DNA of 40,316 bases. Origin: a bacterium. GTDB lineage: Bacteria; Desulfobacterota; JAPLJL01. Positions within the stretch are counted from its first letter, which is position 1, and each line of letters opens with the position of its first letter. Below are positions 7,596 through 15,871 of this stretch, piece after piece. The stretch spans positions 1 through 40,316 of the forward strand of contig JAQTNV010000033.1 of the NCBI GenBank assembly GCA_028713675.1, written 5' to 3'. The notes under the pieces are model-generated. The model did no database searches and was not told the origin of the DNA. It saw only the letters and a list, made by a program, of their open reading frames with translations. The position numbers were made by a program, and so were the translations under genes.

Positions 7596-8332
7596 TTCGG
7601 CTCCTCTCCCGCGGCGAAGCACATGAACGCATCTTCCAGAGTGGAACATTTCGACTGGTCGAGTAGTTCCCCGGGTTTTCCCAGCGCGATCAATTTTCCG
7701 TCCCGGATCAGGCCCAGCCGGTCGCAGTGAACGGCCTCATCGAGATGATGGGTGGTGATGAGCAGGGTCACGCCCTTCCGCTGGAGCTCGTTAAAGTGCT
7801 CCCAGAAGGCGCGGCGGAGCTCGGGGTCAACCCCGGCGGTGGGCTCGTCCAGAAGCAGGAGCCGGGGCTCATGGACCATGGCGCAGGCGAGAGAAAGCCT
7901 CCGCTTCATTCCCCCGGAAAGGTTGCCGGCCAGGCTTCTTCTCCGCGCGGTCAGTTCCACCAGATCAAGAAGCTCCCGGATCCGCCCGGCGGATTTTCCC
8001 CGGGGCAGGCCGTAAAGACTGGCGAAGAACGCGATATTCTCCTCCACGGAAAGATCGGGGTAAATGGCCTCCCCCTGGGTCATGTAACCGACGGAGCTCT
8101 TGATTTCCTGGTGGGGGGGCTTCCGTCCCAGGACCTCCACGGTCCCGGAGGTCGGCCTCATGATCCCGACCAGGAGCCGCATCAGCGTGGTCTTGCCCGA
8201 CCCGTTGGGCCCGATCAGGCCGAAGTTCTCCCCGGCCTTGATTTCCAGATCGAGTCCCGTCAACGCCTGACGGCTCCCGAAGGTTTTAACCAGGTTGGCG
8301 GTTTTGAGAACAGTTTCGGGTAATGATGACAT
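7592..8332 (-). CDS. ABC transporter ATP-binding protein
   Basis: A complete 246-residue nucleotide-binding domain: Walker A GPNGSGKT (41-48), Q-loop Gln 86, signature LSGGM (138-142), Walker B LLLLDEP (158-164) and switch His 195. It resembles CcmA/DrrA-type exporter ATPases and powers the permease encoded next to it. The first 32 codons and about 40 bases of upstream DNA occur a second time near 25.8-25.9 kb as a truncated copy, so this gene has been partly duplicated. Confidence 0.95.
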   Translation of the reverse strand: MSSLPETVLKTANLVKTFGSRQALTGLDLEIKAGENFGLIGPNGSGKTTLMRLLVGIMRPTSGTVEVLGRKPPHQEIKSSVGYMTQGEAIYPDLSVEENIAFFASLYGLPRGKSAGRIRELLDLVELTARRRSLAGNLSGGMKRRLSLACAMVHEPRLLLLDEPTAGVDPELRRAFWEHFNELQRKGVTLLITTHHLDEAVHCDRLGLIRDGKLIALGKPGELLDQSKCSTLEDAFMCFAAGEEPK

Positions 8333-8502
8333 TAATTTTCCCGGGCCTGCATCAGTATTTTCAGCCCCAACCTGCTTTACTCATGATTAAAAAACGAGAT
8401 TTAACTTGAAAAGAGAATCCAAGGGGCGAACAAAGTCATTCTGCTTAAATCAATGATTTGTTTTTGTGTTGACTGCAGTTTGAAGAAAATCTATCGATAA
8501 AA

Positions 8503-9546
8503 TTAAGACATAAATGAAATAACATCAAGAATAATAAAAATTACCAAAACAATAACAATTGATTTATATTCGAACATCCTCGAACAATGTTCGCCTTTTC
8601 TTTCGTATATTCTGCCGGATATTCCAAAAATTATCATGACTAATAAAACAATAATAAGACTGTTGAGATGGAGTTTTTCAATCAATGTAAATTGAATGAT
8701 TTCCGGTAATTTTGATTGGTAAATTAATTGGGAACCCAATATGCCGAAAAGACTCGCCAGCACAATTCCAAATCGAGAATCCATGTTACCAGGCGAGAGA
8801 ATAAAACCAATAAAAACAATAAGCAGTGAAATTAACAAAGTTAGAGAAGATTTAATAAAAAACTTAAGCCCACTATCTCTTTCAATTGTTACTTCGCAAG
8901 AATATCTTGAATAAAAAAACTTTTCTTGATTGCCTTTACTGTTAATTTCGTCATATTCTCTTGGTGACACTTGACAGGGAACTTCTGGTAAGGGTTCCCA
9001 GCCTCTTATATCAGGAGCATTATATAAACCGCTTTGATTGCGAATTGTATATAAGGTTACATGATCTGTATCTTCTGTTGGTTCAATTATTATTTTCAAA
9101 TGTTGTTTGTCCAAAGGAAACTTTTCGAAATTCAACATGGAATGAAAAACTCCATTATATCTTTGCATACTGCAGGTAATACCGCGTCCACATCCAAACG
9201 TATCTAAATCCCCATCTTTTTCAACTTGTCCATTCATAAATTCAATTTTAGGGATTAAATCGCCTTGCCATTCCAAAAATACATACAGGTTCGCCTCAAA
9301 AGTTCCCATTTGATAATCTAAATTCCAGATATCATTAATTTTAATATGAATATTAACCTGCTCTGGTTTTTTTGATTTATTTAAATCTGAGTTGTCGGAA
9401 ACTTTAATAGATTTAGTGAATTTTCGATAATTACTATTTTCATTAGCGGGACAAACAGGGGAATAAAAGGTGATAATAATTAGAAAAAATATCGCCGAAT
9501 AAAAATGTTTGGCAGTTGGTTTATTATTAAACACCGGTTTTCTCAC
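8503..9546 (-). CDS. Pentameric ligand-gated ion channel (Cys-loop receptor family, prokaryotic)
   Basis: A 347-residue membrane protein starting at GTG. A signal peptide is followed by an extracellular beta-rich domain of about 200 residues with the family's loop signature (FEKFPLDKQ, cf. F-P-x-D-x-Q) and by four membrane spans: FIKSSLTLLISLLIVFIGFI (M1), a pore-like M2 after SPGNMDSRFG, then M3 and M4 at the C-terminus. This is the layout of GLIC and ELIC, ion channels of the inner membrane gated by protons or small amines. The gene is markedly AT-rich compared with its neighbours and stands alone, which suggests acquisition by transfer. The ligand and ion selectivity are unknown. Confidence 0.87.
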   Translation of the reverse strand: MRKPVFNNKPTAKHFYSAIFFLIIITFYSPVCPANENSNYRKFTKSIKVSDNSDLNKSKKPEQVNIHIKINDIWNLDYQMGTFEANLYVFLEWQGDLIPKIEFMNGQVEKDGDLDTFGCGRGITCSMQRYNGVFHSMLNFEKFPLDKQHLKIIIEPTEDTDHVTLYTIRNQSGLYNAPDIRGWEPLPEVPCQVSPREYDEINSKGNQEKFFYSRYSCEVTIERDSGLKFFIKSSLTLLISLLIVFIGFILSPGNMDSRFGIVLASLFGILGSQLIYQSKLPEIIQFTLIEKLHLNSLIIVLLVMIIFGISGRIYERKGEHCSRMFEYKSIVIVLVIFIILDVISFMS

Positions 9547-9691
9547 GATAAAATAAGGAAAATAAACTTGGGAATAATATATATAACTAAATCCTGTAGG
9601 GTGTCAAGAAAAATAACCGAAGAGATAATCGGCAATATCCAGGGGTTAAAAGAAATATAAAAGCATTCGGGCTCGGATAATTATTTTTGTA

Positions 9692-9744
9692 GACAAACGT
9701 GAATACTCATTCCGAAAAACGTTTCATGCCGATTTACGTTTGTC
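9692..9744. promoter_or_regulatory. Dyad of AACGT boxes upstream of the porin operon
   Basis: GACAAACGT (9692-9700) and ACGTTTGTC (9736-9744) form a perfect 9-bp inverted repeat. The palindrome AAACGTTT (9717-9724) lies almost exactly at its centre. The three boxes are placed like a regulator binding region for the operon starting at 9818. Confidence 0.45.
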
Positions 9745-9780
9745 AGAACAGATAAAGTATTTTGATTTTTAGAATTTATA

Positions 9781-9809
9781 TACAAATTGGATATTTGATG
9801 GTATATAAT
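9781..9809 (+). promoter_or_regulatory. Promoter of the porin-binding protein-symporter operon
   Basis: A perfect TATAAT at 9804-9809 lies eight bases before the ATG. The -35 region (TACAAA at 9781) is poor, as expected if an activator helps. No Shine-Dalgarno sequence precedes the start codon, so the mRNA may be leaderless. Confidence 0.45.
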
Positions 9810-9817
9810 CAGCGGCC

Positions 9818-10621
9818 ATGAGGGCATTTCGAAAAATCATCCCGGTTTCAGCAGTGTTGGCGCTTCTCGCCTCCGGGGCCCGGGCCGAGACTCCGGCCGC
9901 CGACCAGCGTGAGGATAAAACCCTCGGATGGAGTGCCGAAGCCGACTTTGTCCAGAAATACATCTGGCGGGGGATCGATCTTCAGGATAACACCCCCTCG
10001 ATCCAACCCGAAATAATACTTGATTCTATTCCGTCCGGGGTCTATTTCACGGCGTGGGGTAATCTGGCGCTGGACGGGGATTTCCGCGAGTGGGATGAGG
10101 CGGATTTTTACGTCGGGAAATATCTGAGCCTGCTTTCCGAAAGACCGTACCGGATGGATTTCGATCTGAACTACGGTTACTCCTATTATTACCGCCAGTC
10201 CCGAAGCGAAGACACTAACGAGCTGGCTCTTTCTCTCAAGATGCCCCGGGTGCTCAAACTTCCGGCGAGGTTAAATCTCCTCCCCTCTTTCGCCGGATAT
10301 TACGGCTGGGGACACGAGGGGGGTAAGGGTACGGTTTGGCTGAAGCCCGGGATAAAACTCACGCTGACCCTCCCTTCCCCCTGGCCCGGGGCCGGGGAGC
10401 AGACGGTCAGCTGGTTTGGGACGGCCTGGTACGGCACCGGTAAGCCTGCCTATGGGCTTCCCGAGGGATGGGGCTCCCTGGAAACGGGATTGTCCGCCGT
10501 GCTTTCCTGGCGGGGGTTGAGCCTCTCACCGGCTTTCCATTATCAGTATGTCTTTCATCATTATTCTCCCTACCTGGAAAGCGAAATCTGGTTTACGCTT
10601 TCTCTTGCCTTTGAACATTGA
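9818..10621 (+). CDS. TorF-family-like outer-membrane porin
   Basis: A 267-residue protein with a signal peptide cleaved near GARA-ET (residue 23). The opening strand FVQKYIWRGIDL followed by PSIQPEI is the hallmark of the TorF/Gcw_chp family of putative porins. Alternating aromatic beta-strands continue to the C-terminus, although the last residues are FEH and not a terminal Phe. It should form a beta-barrel channel in the outer membrane. It is the first gene of a tight three-gene operon (six bases to the next gene) and would supply the outer-membrane entry step for the same solute. Confidence 0.8.
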   Translation: MRAFRKIIPVSAVLALLASGARAETPAADQREDKTLGWSAEADFVQKYIWRGIDLQDNTPSIQPEIILDSIPSGVYFTAWGNLALDGDFREWDEADFYVGKYLSLLSERPYRMDFDLNYGYSYYYRQSRSEDTNELALSLKMPRVLKLPARLNLLPSFAGYYGWGHEGGKGTVWLKPGIKLTLTLPSPWPGAGEQTVSWFGTAWYGTGKPAYGLPEGWGSLETGLSAVLSWRGLSLSPAFHYQYVFHHYSPYLESEIWFTLSLAFEH

Positions 10622-10627
10622 CTTGAC

Positions 10628-11476
10628 ATGAAAAAGCTCTCCATCTGGTTTTTCGTCATTTTCGGGGCTCTCGCTCTCCGGGCGGAGGCGGCTCCGCCTC
10701 CCAACGAAATGGAACAGATCCTGCGCCGGGGAAAGCTCATCGTCGCGATACTGGGAGAGGATGTCGAGCCCTTGTTTTTCCATGACGCCCAGGGCCAGCT
10801 GCAGGGCTTTGATGTCGAACTGGCCCGGGACATCGCCGCTCGGCTGGGAGTGAATTTGGAATTCAACCGGAAGGCTAAGACCTATGATAGAGTCGTGGAG
10901 CTGGTCGCGGAGGGCGAGGCGGACGTCGCGATCTCGATGATCAGCAGCACGCTGAAACGGGCGGTGAAGGTGAGATTTTCGGATACCTATTTGACCCTCC
11001 ACCGGGCCTTGATCATCAACCGGCTGGCCCTGTCCAGGCTGGGGAAGGAAGACAGTAATATTAACGAAGTGCTGAATGAAAAAAATGTCAGGATCGGGGT
11101 GGTGGCGCACTGCGCTTACGTGGATTTCGTCCGGGAGGATTTTCCGAAGGCGGAAGTCGTGCCGATCGACAATTGGGATGCCCTCGCGGAAGGGGTAATC
11201 GAGGGCAAGGTGCTGGCCGCTTACTATGACGATGTCCAGATCAAGATGTGGCTCCGCGCCCACCCGGAGAACGCCCTCTACGCGCAGAGCGTGGTCCGGT
11301 ACGAAGCGGTTGATCCCCTGGCCTGGGCTGTACGGTGGGAGAGCAATCAATTGATCGCCTGGCTGAACCTGTACCTGCAGAAGATCAAGCAGGAAGGGAA
11401 ATACGACGAATTAATGAGAAAGTATCTGAAGGATATCCAGCAACAGCCGAAACCCGATGCGAACGGACCGCATTAA
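10628..11476 (+). CDS. Periplasmic substrate-binding protein, family 3 (amino-acid type)
   Basis: A 282-residue exported protein with a signal peptide (to about AEAA) and a family-3 solute-binding fold: the opening RRGKLIVAILGEDVEPLFF, the GFDVELARDIAARLG segment, the domain-hinge pattern GEADVAISMISSTLKR and the second-lobe IGVV. Members bind amino acids or small acids in the periplasm and normally deliver them to an ABC permease. Here no ABC permease or ATPase is nearby; instead the stop codon lies 20 bases inside the next gene, a DAACS-fold symporter, so the two products are probably partners. Confidence 0.9.
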   Translation: MKKLSIWFFVIFGALALRAEAAPPPNEMEQILRRGKLIVAILGEDVEPLFFHDAQGQLQGFDVELARDIAARLGVNLEFNRKAKTYDRVVELVAEGEADVAISMISSTLKRAVKVRFSDTYLTLHRALIINRLALSRLGKEDSNINEVLNEKNVRIGVVAHCAYVDFVREDFPKAEVVPIDNWDALAEGVIEGKVLAAYYDDVQIKMWLRAHPENALYAQSVVRYEAVDPLAWAVRWESNQLIAWLNLYLQKIKQEGKYDELMRKYLKDIQQQPKPDANGPH

Positions 11477-12707
11477 AAAAATCCTGCTCAGCCCCTGGCT
11501 GATCCTGTCCGGCCTGGTTTTCGGCGTGATAGTCGGAATTCACGACAAGGGCCTGGCCCTGAAGATCTCTCCTTTCGGGGAAGCCTACCTGTCGCTGCTG
11601 CAGATGTGCGTGCTGCCGATCCTGATCACGGCGGTGGTTTCGAGCTTCGGACGGCTGTTAAATTCGGGCGAGGCCGGCCGATACCTGCTCCGGCTGGGGA
11701 TCGTGTTTGTCCTGGGTTTGGTGCTGGCGGGGGTTGTGGGGATTTCGGTCGGGATCTTCTCCCGGCCGGGAAACGATATCAGTCAGACCACGAAGATCGC
11801 CTTGGGCAAAAAGATCGCGGACGAGGAATTGTCCGCCGGGAAGCCGGAAGCGAAATCCTCAGGCTCGAAAAGAATGGTTCTGGATATGATCCCAGGCAAT
11901 ATCTTCAAGGCCGCGGCCGAGGGTCGGAGCCTGGCCATTCTTTTCTTTTCGGTCCTGCTCGGGATCGCCCTGGGGTTGGTCCGGTCGAACTCCAGCAGCG
12001 TAGCCCTGACCGTGGTGGATGCCTTCAACGACGCTTTTCTGAAAATCATCGGCTGGCTCATGTACGTGCTCCCGATCGGGCTTTTGGCCATCGTCGCCGG
12101 GCAGATCGCCAGCTTCGGGCTTGACCTGCTCCGGCCCATGATCAAGCTTATTACCATTACTTACGGCTGCCTGCTGATTTTGCTGGTCAGCTATAGCCTG
12201 ATCATCTGGCGCCGCGTGGGGGGATCCTACCGCAAATCGGTGACCGGCCTGAAGGAAACCCTGATGGTCGCACTCGGGACCTCCAGTAGTTTTGCCGCGA
12301 TTCCCTCGGCCCTCCGGGGCCTGCGGGACGGGCTCGGACTCGAAAGGAACACCACCAATCTGGTGGTGCCGCTCGGGATCAGCCTTAATCCGCACGGTTC
12401 AATCGCCTATTTCGGGCTCGTCACCGTTTTTATGGCGCAGTTGTACGGGGTCCAGATAGGGTTCGACGGGATGCTGATGGTTCTCCTCGGCTCAATCCTG
12501 GGGGGAGTGGCGGGAGCGGGGGCTCCCGGGGTTGTCAGTTTGGGCCTGATCGCTTACTCGCTTGCCTATCTCGGCCTGCCGACTCAAGTGGCAATCATTC
12601 TGCTCACTGCCATTGACCCAATCATTGACCCGGTCGTCACGATGACCAATGTTTACGGCAACTGCGCTTCTACGGTGCTGGTGGCCGAAGCCCCGAAAGA
12701 ATCCTAG
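11457..12707 (+). CDS. DAACS-family (GltP/DctA-like) symporter with altered binding residues
   Basis: A 416-residue inner-membrane transporter of the sodium:dicarboxylate/glutamate symporter fold. The hairpin HP1 motif is GTSSSFAAIP (274-283), HP2 is VAGAGAPGV (351-359), and TM8 reads DPIIDPVVTMTNVYGN. Compared with GltPh, the TM7 NMDGT motif is NPHGS (311-315), so the sodium ligand Asp312 is His; in TM8 Arg397, which holds the substrate carboxylate, is Val 394, and the sodium ligand Asp405 is Asn 402. The core Asp394 and Asn401 equivalents are kept. Substrate and ion coupling therefore probably differ from aspartate/glutamate carriers. The gene overlaps that of the binding protein by 20 bases. 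Confidence 0.9.
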   Translation: MRTDRIKKILLSPWLILSGLVFGVIVGIHDKGLALKISPFGEAYLSLLQMCVLPILITAVVSSFGRLLNSGEAGRYLLRLGIVFVLGLVLAGVVGISVGIFSRPGNDISQTTKIALGKKIADEELSAGKPEAKSSGSKRMVLDMIPGNIFKAAAEGRSLAILFFSVLLGIALGLVRSNSSSVALTVVDAFNDAFLKIIGWLMYVLPIGLLAIVAGQIASFGLDLLRPMIKLITITYGCLLILLVSYSLIIWRRVGGSYRKSVTGLKETLMVALGTSSSFAAIPSALRGLRDGLGLERNTTNLVVPLGISLNPHGSIAYFGLVTVFMAQLYGVQIGFDGMLMVLLGSILGGVAGAGAPGVVSLGLIAYSLAYLGLPTQVAIILLTAIDPIIDPVVTMTNVYGNCASTVLVAEAPKES

Positions 12708-12739
12708 GCTTTTCGAAAAGCTCCGGCGCGACTTTTTTT
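12708..12739 (+). terminator. Weak candidate terminator of the symporter operon
   Basis: A 14-base palindrome GCTTTTCGAAAAGC is followed, after an 11-base gap, by seven T. The gap makes it atypical. Confidence 0.3.
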
Positions 12740-12863
12740 AAAGTTGGCATTAAATCTTCCCTCGCATTTTAAAACCAAACGAAGAAAATCCCCTGGACTA
12801 TCCGGGAATATTTCTCCCGCTTCCACGCTCCGAAATTAAAGGGGTGGATTTTCGGAAAATAAT

Positions 12864-13020
12864 TTGACATTTAAAACGAAAGGTATATTTTGAAAACACA
12901 TATAAAGGGTCCGGGGATGAATTTCCCCGGAGGTAAGAAGCTGGAGAGGGTCGGGCCGCCGCTCTGAAAATAGAGAAGGCGGCCTGTTTTCTCAATCACG
13001 GGTCAGGAAAAGAAAGGAGA
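12864..13020 (+). promoter_or_regulatory. Conserved lipoprotein promoter and structured leader, copy 1 (attenuator-like)
   Basis: TTGACATTT at 12864 with a TATATTTT block 14-16 bases on form the promoter. The leader holds hairpin P1 (12911-12930), an alternative helix P2 (12942-12946 with 12962-12966) around an invariant GGTCGGGCCGCCG loop, and a terminator-like hairpin (GGCCGCC 12954-12960 with GGCGGCC 12978-12984, plus CTCT/AGAG inside) followed by TGTTTT. P2 and the terminator use the same bases and exclude each other. The leader ends in GAAAGGAG before the start codon. Confidence 0.7.
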
Positions 13021-13025
13021 AGGAG

Positions 13026-13736
13026 ATGGACAAACGGATCGAAAAAACAGGTAAATCGATGGGGATATGCCTTGTTTTCGGCGCCCTGCTTCTTGCGCTC
13101 TGCGCCTTGCCCGTGGCCTGCGGAGGGGGAGGAGATGATTCAAGCGTAGAGCCGCCGTCTAATGAATTTGAACCCCCGGCGAGCGGCGAAAGTACTTTGG
13201 ATGATGCCGGGAAGTTAGTGGTTGAAGATTTGATCCGCAACCTGCTGAGCCAATGGAAGAGTTATTGGAGTTTAGAATCCGTAGCCGATCTGAATCCGGG
13301 AGAACTTTGCGGGGAATTTGAAATATTGGGTCAATGGTGCGGTAACGTACAGCGCTGTTGGAAAAATACTGGAGATCAAAATGAAGGCACGTACACCTTA
13401 TATAAGAAAGGGGATTGCGACAAGGGGGCGGCTTTAATTAGAAAATATGGGTTAAGCGTGCAATATAGCGATATCGACCTTCAATTTAGTGTCTTAGACA
13501 GATTCGCGTACTTTGATATTGAATGGTATGACATCGACAACGTTCAAATCAGGGTTTCCTGTGATGTTGACCTGGCGGGGAATATTACCGGCATGGTTTC
13601 GGAGAAAATCAACGGTGAAGATGTGGGTACGGGGGTGGTAGGCGGGATTACGATCACCCAGTATTTTGTCGAATACGAGGAAAACCCTGGCGGTCTCACC
13701 CCGATTGTCGACTGGTATCCATTTGGGGAATTTTAA
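13026..13736 (+). CDS. Lipoprotein of unknown function, first of the lipoprotein island
   Basis: A 236-residue lipoprotein. The N-terminal 36 residues, with charged start MDKRIEKTGKS, hydrophobic core and lipobox LPVAC (Cys 32) followed by Gly-Gly-Gly-Gly-Asp-Asp, are closely shared with the lipoproteins at 13907 and 14956. The mature part is different and I do not recognise it: an acidic Pro/Ser linker, a helical segment (LVVEDLIRNLLSQWKSYW), a Cys-rich middle (LCGEFEILGQWCGNVQRCW) and beta-strand-like acidic sequence. No inner-membrane retention signal is evident beyond Gly at +2, so outer-membrane or surface location is likely. The ribosome binding site is GAAAGGAGAAGGAG. It is driven by leader copy 1. 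Confidence 0.85.
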   Translation: MDKRIEKTGKSMGICLVFGALLLALCALPVACGGGGDDSSVEPPSNEFEPPASGESTLDDAGKLVVEDLIRNLLSQWKSYWSLESVADLNPGELCGEFEILGQWCGNVQRCWKNTGDQNEGTYTLYKKGDCDKGAALIRKYGLSVQYSDIDLQFSVLDRFAYFDIEWYDIDNVQIRVSCDVDLAGNITGMVSEKINGEDVGTGVVGGITITQYFVEYEENPGGLTPIVDWYPFGEF

Positions 13737-13906
13737 CCGGGGTATGCAGGTTTCATATACGGATTGGTTCGAAGCTTATTCTGATTTTTCAATGTTAGGA
13801 TCTTAACCTGGTGATGGCAAAGGATAAATAAATGAAGAAAATGGCTCATTCAGGTGTTGCAAGGACAAATAGCCTTTTATGCTTTCAAAAACGAAAGGAG
13901 AATGAA

Positions 13907-14650
13907 ATGGGTAGGCAGATCGAAAAGGTAGACAAATCATGGAGGTTTGACTTTATCTTCGGCGCGCTGCTTCTCGCCCTGTGTGTTTTCCCGCTGGCTT
14001 GCGGGGGCGGGGAAGAGGATGAAAATCTTGGATTGGCTCCCTCTAATTCGCTTTGTTCAGATTTTTCTATTATTGAGTTTGATTCATTCTATATCGCCAA
14101 ATACGAAGCGTCCAGACCGGATGCCGAGGCGTTATCCACGGGAATTAATGATTCAGAGGCCTGTTCCAAGAGGGGGGTCATGCCTTGGTATGGTGTTTCC
14201 GATCCCAGCGTGGCAAAGTATGTCTGCCAGTCCTCAAGACAAGGAGGAAGACTTTGTTCTAAGGATGAATGGCTCCAGGCCTGCGGAGCGACGGGGGAAG
14301 GGGCCAGGGTTTATCCTTACGGAAACGCTTACATAAGTAATATCTGCAATACGTGGGATAATGAGGATAATGGGGTACACTCTGTCCTGGCCACTCGCTA
14401 CTATGCGGATTGCACATCGCCGGAGCATGTTCATGACATGAGCGGAAACTTGATGGAATGGATTGAGGATACGACAGATCCGATACATCCGGAATATCTA
14501 GCCATGGGCGGATCCGTTATGGACGATGACCCTCGCAATGACGTCAGGTGTGATTCTCAAAAGACCGAAGATGAGCTAACGGCTCTTTTTACCGCCGACC
14601 CGCACAATTCGTATAGGGTCGGTTTTCGGTGCTGCATCGATAAACCCTGA
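13907..14650 (+). CDS. Lipoprotein with SUMF1/formylglycine-generating-enzyme-like domain (paralogue A)
   Basis: A 247-residue lipoprotein from the ATG at 13907, chosen because ACGAAAGGAG precedes it and because the first residues match the sister genes; a longer frame from 13832 is unlikely. Lipobox FPLAC has Cys 32. The mature protein has the SUMF1/FGE pattern: FYIAKYEASRPDA, ACSKRGVMPW, GGRLCSKDEW, VYPYGNAY, DMSGNLMEWIED, MGGSV and a final GFRCC. This fold is a C-type-lectin relative. It lacks the RGGSW segment of true formylglycine enzymes, so binding or structural use is more likely than catalysis. Blocks of near-identity with the gene at 15872 suggest gene conversion. It is followed by a terminator. 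Confidence 0.88.
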   Translation: MGRQIEKVDKSWRFDFIFGALLLALCVFPLACGGGEEDENLGLAPSNSLCSDFSIIEFDSFYIAKYEASRPDAEALSTGINDSEACSKRGVMPWYGVSDPSVAKYVCQSSRQGGRLCSKDEWLQACGATGEGARVYPYGNAYISNICNTWDNEDNGVHSVLATRYYADCTSPEHVHDMSGNLMEWIEDTTDPIHPEYLAMGGSVMDDDPRNDVRCDSQKTEDELTALFTADPHNSYRVGFRCCIDKP

Positions 14651-14677
14651 TAATTTAATGATTTGTTCTGATGCGGA

Positions 14678-14716
14678 TTGCCCGCCTTCGCCAGATCGAA
14701 GGCGGGCAAATTTTTA
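14678..14716 (+). terminator. Rho-independent terminator after lipoprotein A
   Basis: A perfect 13-bp stem TTGCCCGCCTTCG/CGAAGGCGGGCAA with a six-base loop is followed by five T. Confidence 0.92.
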
Positions 14717-14821
14717 TAAATGTAAAAATCAGACCCGGTCTTTCGTTGTGTTATTATAAAGCGGAAAGCTATTTCTGATCCCCGACTCGAAAATGAGTAA
14801 GAATGACGGTCCACGGAAAAA

Positions 14822-14955
14822 TTGACATTTGAAACAATAGGTATATCCTGACGCTAAATTTGGTAGATTCAGGGATGAAATTCCCCGGAGCTGAGAAGCC
14901 AGAGCAGGTCGGGCCGCCGCTCTGAAAAAATGTCCGAAAACGAAAGGAGAGGTAG
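14822..14955 (+). promoter_or_regulatory. Conserved lipoprotein promoter and leader, copy 2 (no terminator arm)
   Basis: TTGACATTT at 14822 and GTATATCC match the promoter of copy 1. Hairpin P1 (14872-14885) and helix P2 (CAGAGC 14900-14905 with GCTCTG 14919-14924) are present around the same invariant loop. The 3' arm of the terminator is missing and the sequence passes directly to CGAAAACGAAAGGAG before the start codon, so this copy may be constitutive or act on translation. Confidence 0.65.
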
Positions 14956-15675
14956 ATGGATAAAGTGATCGAAATATTCGGCAAATCGACGGGGCGTTGC
15001 CTTATTTTCGGTGCCTTACTTCTTGTTCTCTGCGCTTTGCCCGTCGCCTGCGGCGGGGGGGATGATGATGGTACCGGGAGTCCGCCTTCCAACGCCTCTT
15101 GCTCAGGAGAAGAATGGGTGGATGCCGGAACCTTCTATATCGGAGCTTATGAAGCTTCCCGCCCCGATGCCATGGTGGATTTTATCGGAAACGATACTTC
15201 AATGGCCTGCTCGAAAAAGGGGGTTATGCCCTGGACGGATGTTTCTTGGTTTGAGGCATATTACGCTTGTGAAGCCAGGGGGGCCAGATTATGTTATTTT
15301 ACCGAGTGGGCAAATGCCTGCGGCGGGAACGCGATGACTTATTATCCTTATGGCGAAGATTTCCAGAATGTTTGTAATTCCAAAGAAGCGGGCTATGTCG
15401 ACTATTATGCGCTTCCAACCGGTTCGCTGCCTGCATGCCGTTCAGAATTCGGGGTTTACGATATGAGCGGGAATGTAAAAGAATGGACGTCCAAGGATGG
15501 AGACAACCCGGATGTTTATGAATGTGGTTTAACGTATATTTTAGGAGGCAGTTACAAAAGCACTCATGAGGATGCTGGAGGCAGGGCCCTGAGCTGCGTA
15601 GAGGATAGCGATTCCGCTAATAAATGCAGCCATGATTTTGATTTTGGGTTCCGATGCTGCAAGGATAAAAATTAA
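14956..15675 (+). CDS. Lipoprotein with SUMF1/formylglycine-generating-enzyme-like domain (paralogue B)
   Basis: A 239-residue lipoprotein; lipobox LPVAC, Cys 32, then GGGDDD. The SUMF1-like domain runs from FYIGAYEASRPDA (60-72) through GVMPWTDVSW (89-98), ARLCYFTEW (110-118), YYPYG (129-133), GVYDMSGNVKEW (166-177), ILGGSY (195-200) to GFRCCKD (231-237). Of the three sister proteins it is the closest to the classical FGE-sulfatase pattern, but the catalytic Cys arrangement of formylglycine enzymes cannot be confirmed. Many paired Cys suggest disulfides in the periplasm or on the surface. It has its own promoter and leader (copy 2). Confidence 0.9.
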   Translation: MDKVIEIFGKSTGRCLIFGALLLVLCALPVACGGGDDDGTGSPPSNASCSGEEWVDAGTFYIGAYEASRPDAMVDFIGNDTSMACSKKGVMPWTDVSWFEAYYACEARGARLCYFTEWANACGGNAMTYYPYGEDFQNVCNSKEAGYVDYYALPTGSLPACRSEFGVYDMSGNVKEWTSKDGDNPDVYECGLTYILGGSYKSTHEDAGGRALSCVEDSDSANKCSHDFDFGFRCCKDKN

Positions 15676-15871
15676 TTCTTATCTGACAAAATTTTTATAT
15701 TTACCTTTTCTCAAAGTGCTGTTTTTTTCTGTTGGTCTTTACGCGTTGGCCCTTGGTGGAGGGAGGCGGCTATTTGCCGGTTTTGACCCCCCAGTTAGAG
15801 CCGGAGGAGACGGATAACTCCGGAGGGAATCAGCGGGCAAATGGCTACCCGCCAAACGAAAGGAGAGATTG
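15676..15871 (+). promoter_or_regulatory. Divergent leader of the fourth lipoprotein with two hairpins
   Basis: This 196-base spacer lacks the TTGACATTT promoter of the other leaders. It holds a hairpin CCGGAG/CTCCGG (15801-15806 with 15818-15823), then AGGGAATC, then a hairpin GCGGG/CCCGC (15833-15837 with 15848-15852) and the usual AAACGAAAGGAG. The order resembles P1 and a second stem of the conserved leader, but the sequence is largely different. Confidence 0.4.

Noticed and set aside
12864..12990. Known c-di-GMP, glycine or cobalamin riboswitch in the lipoprotein leader
   Set aside because: The conserved cores of those classes are not found; only the general attenuator layout is shared.
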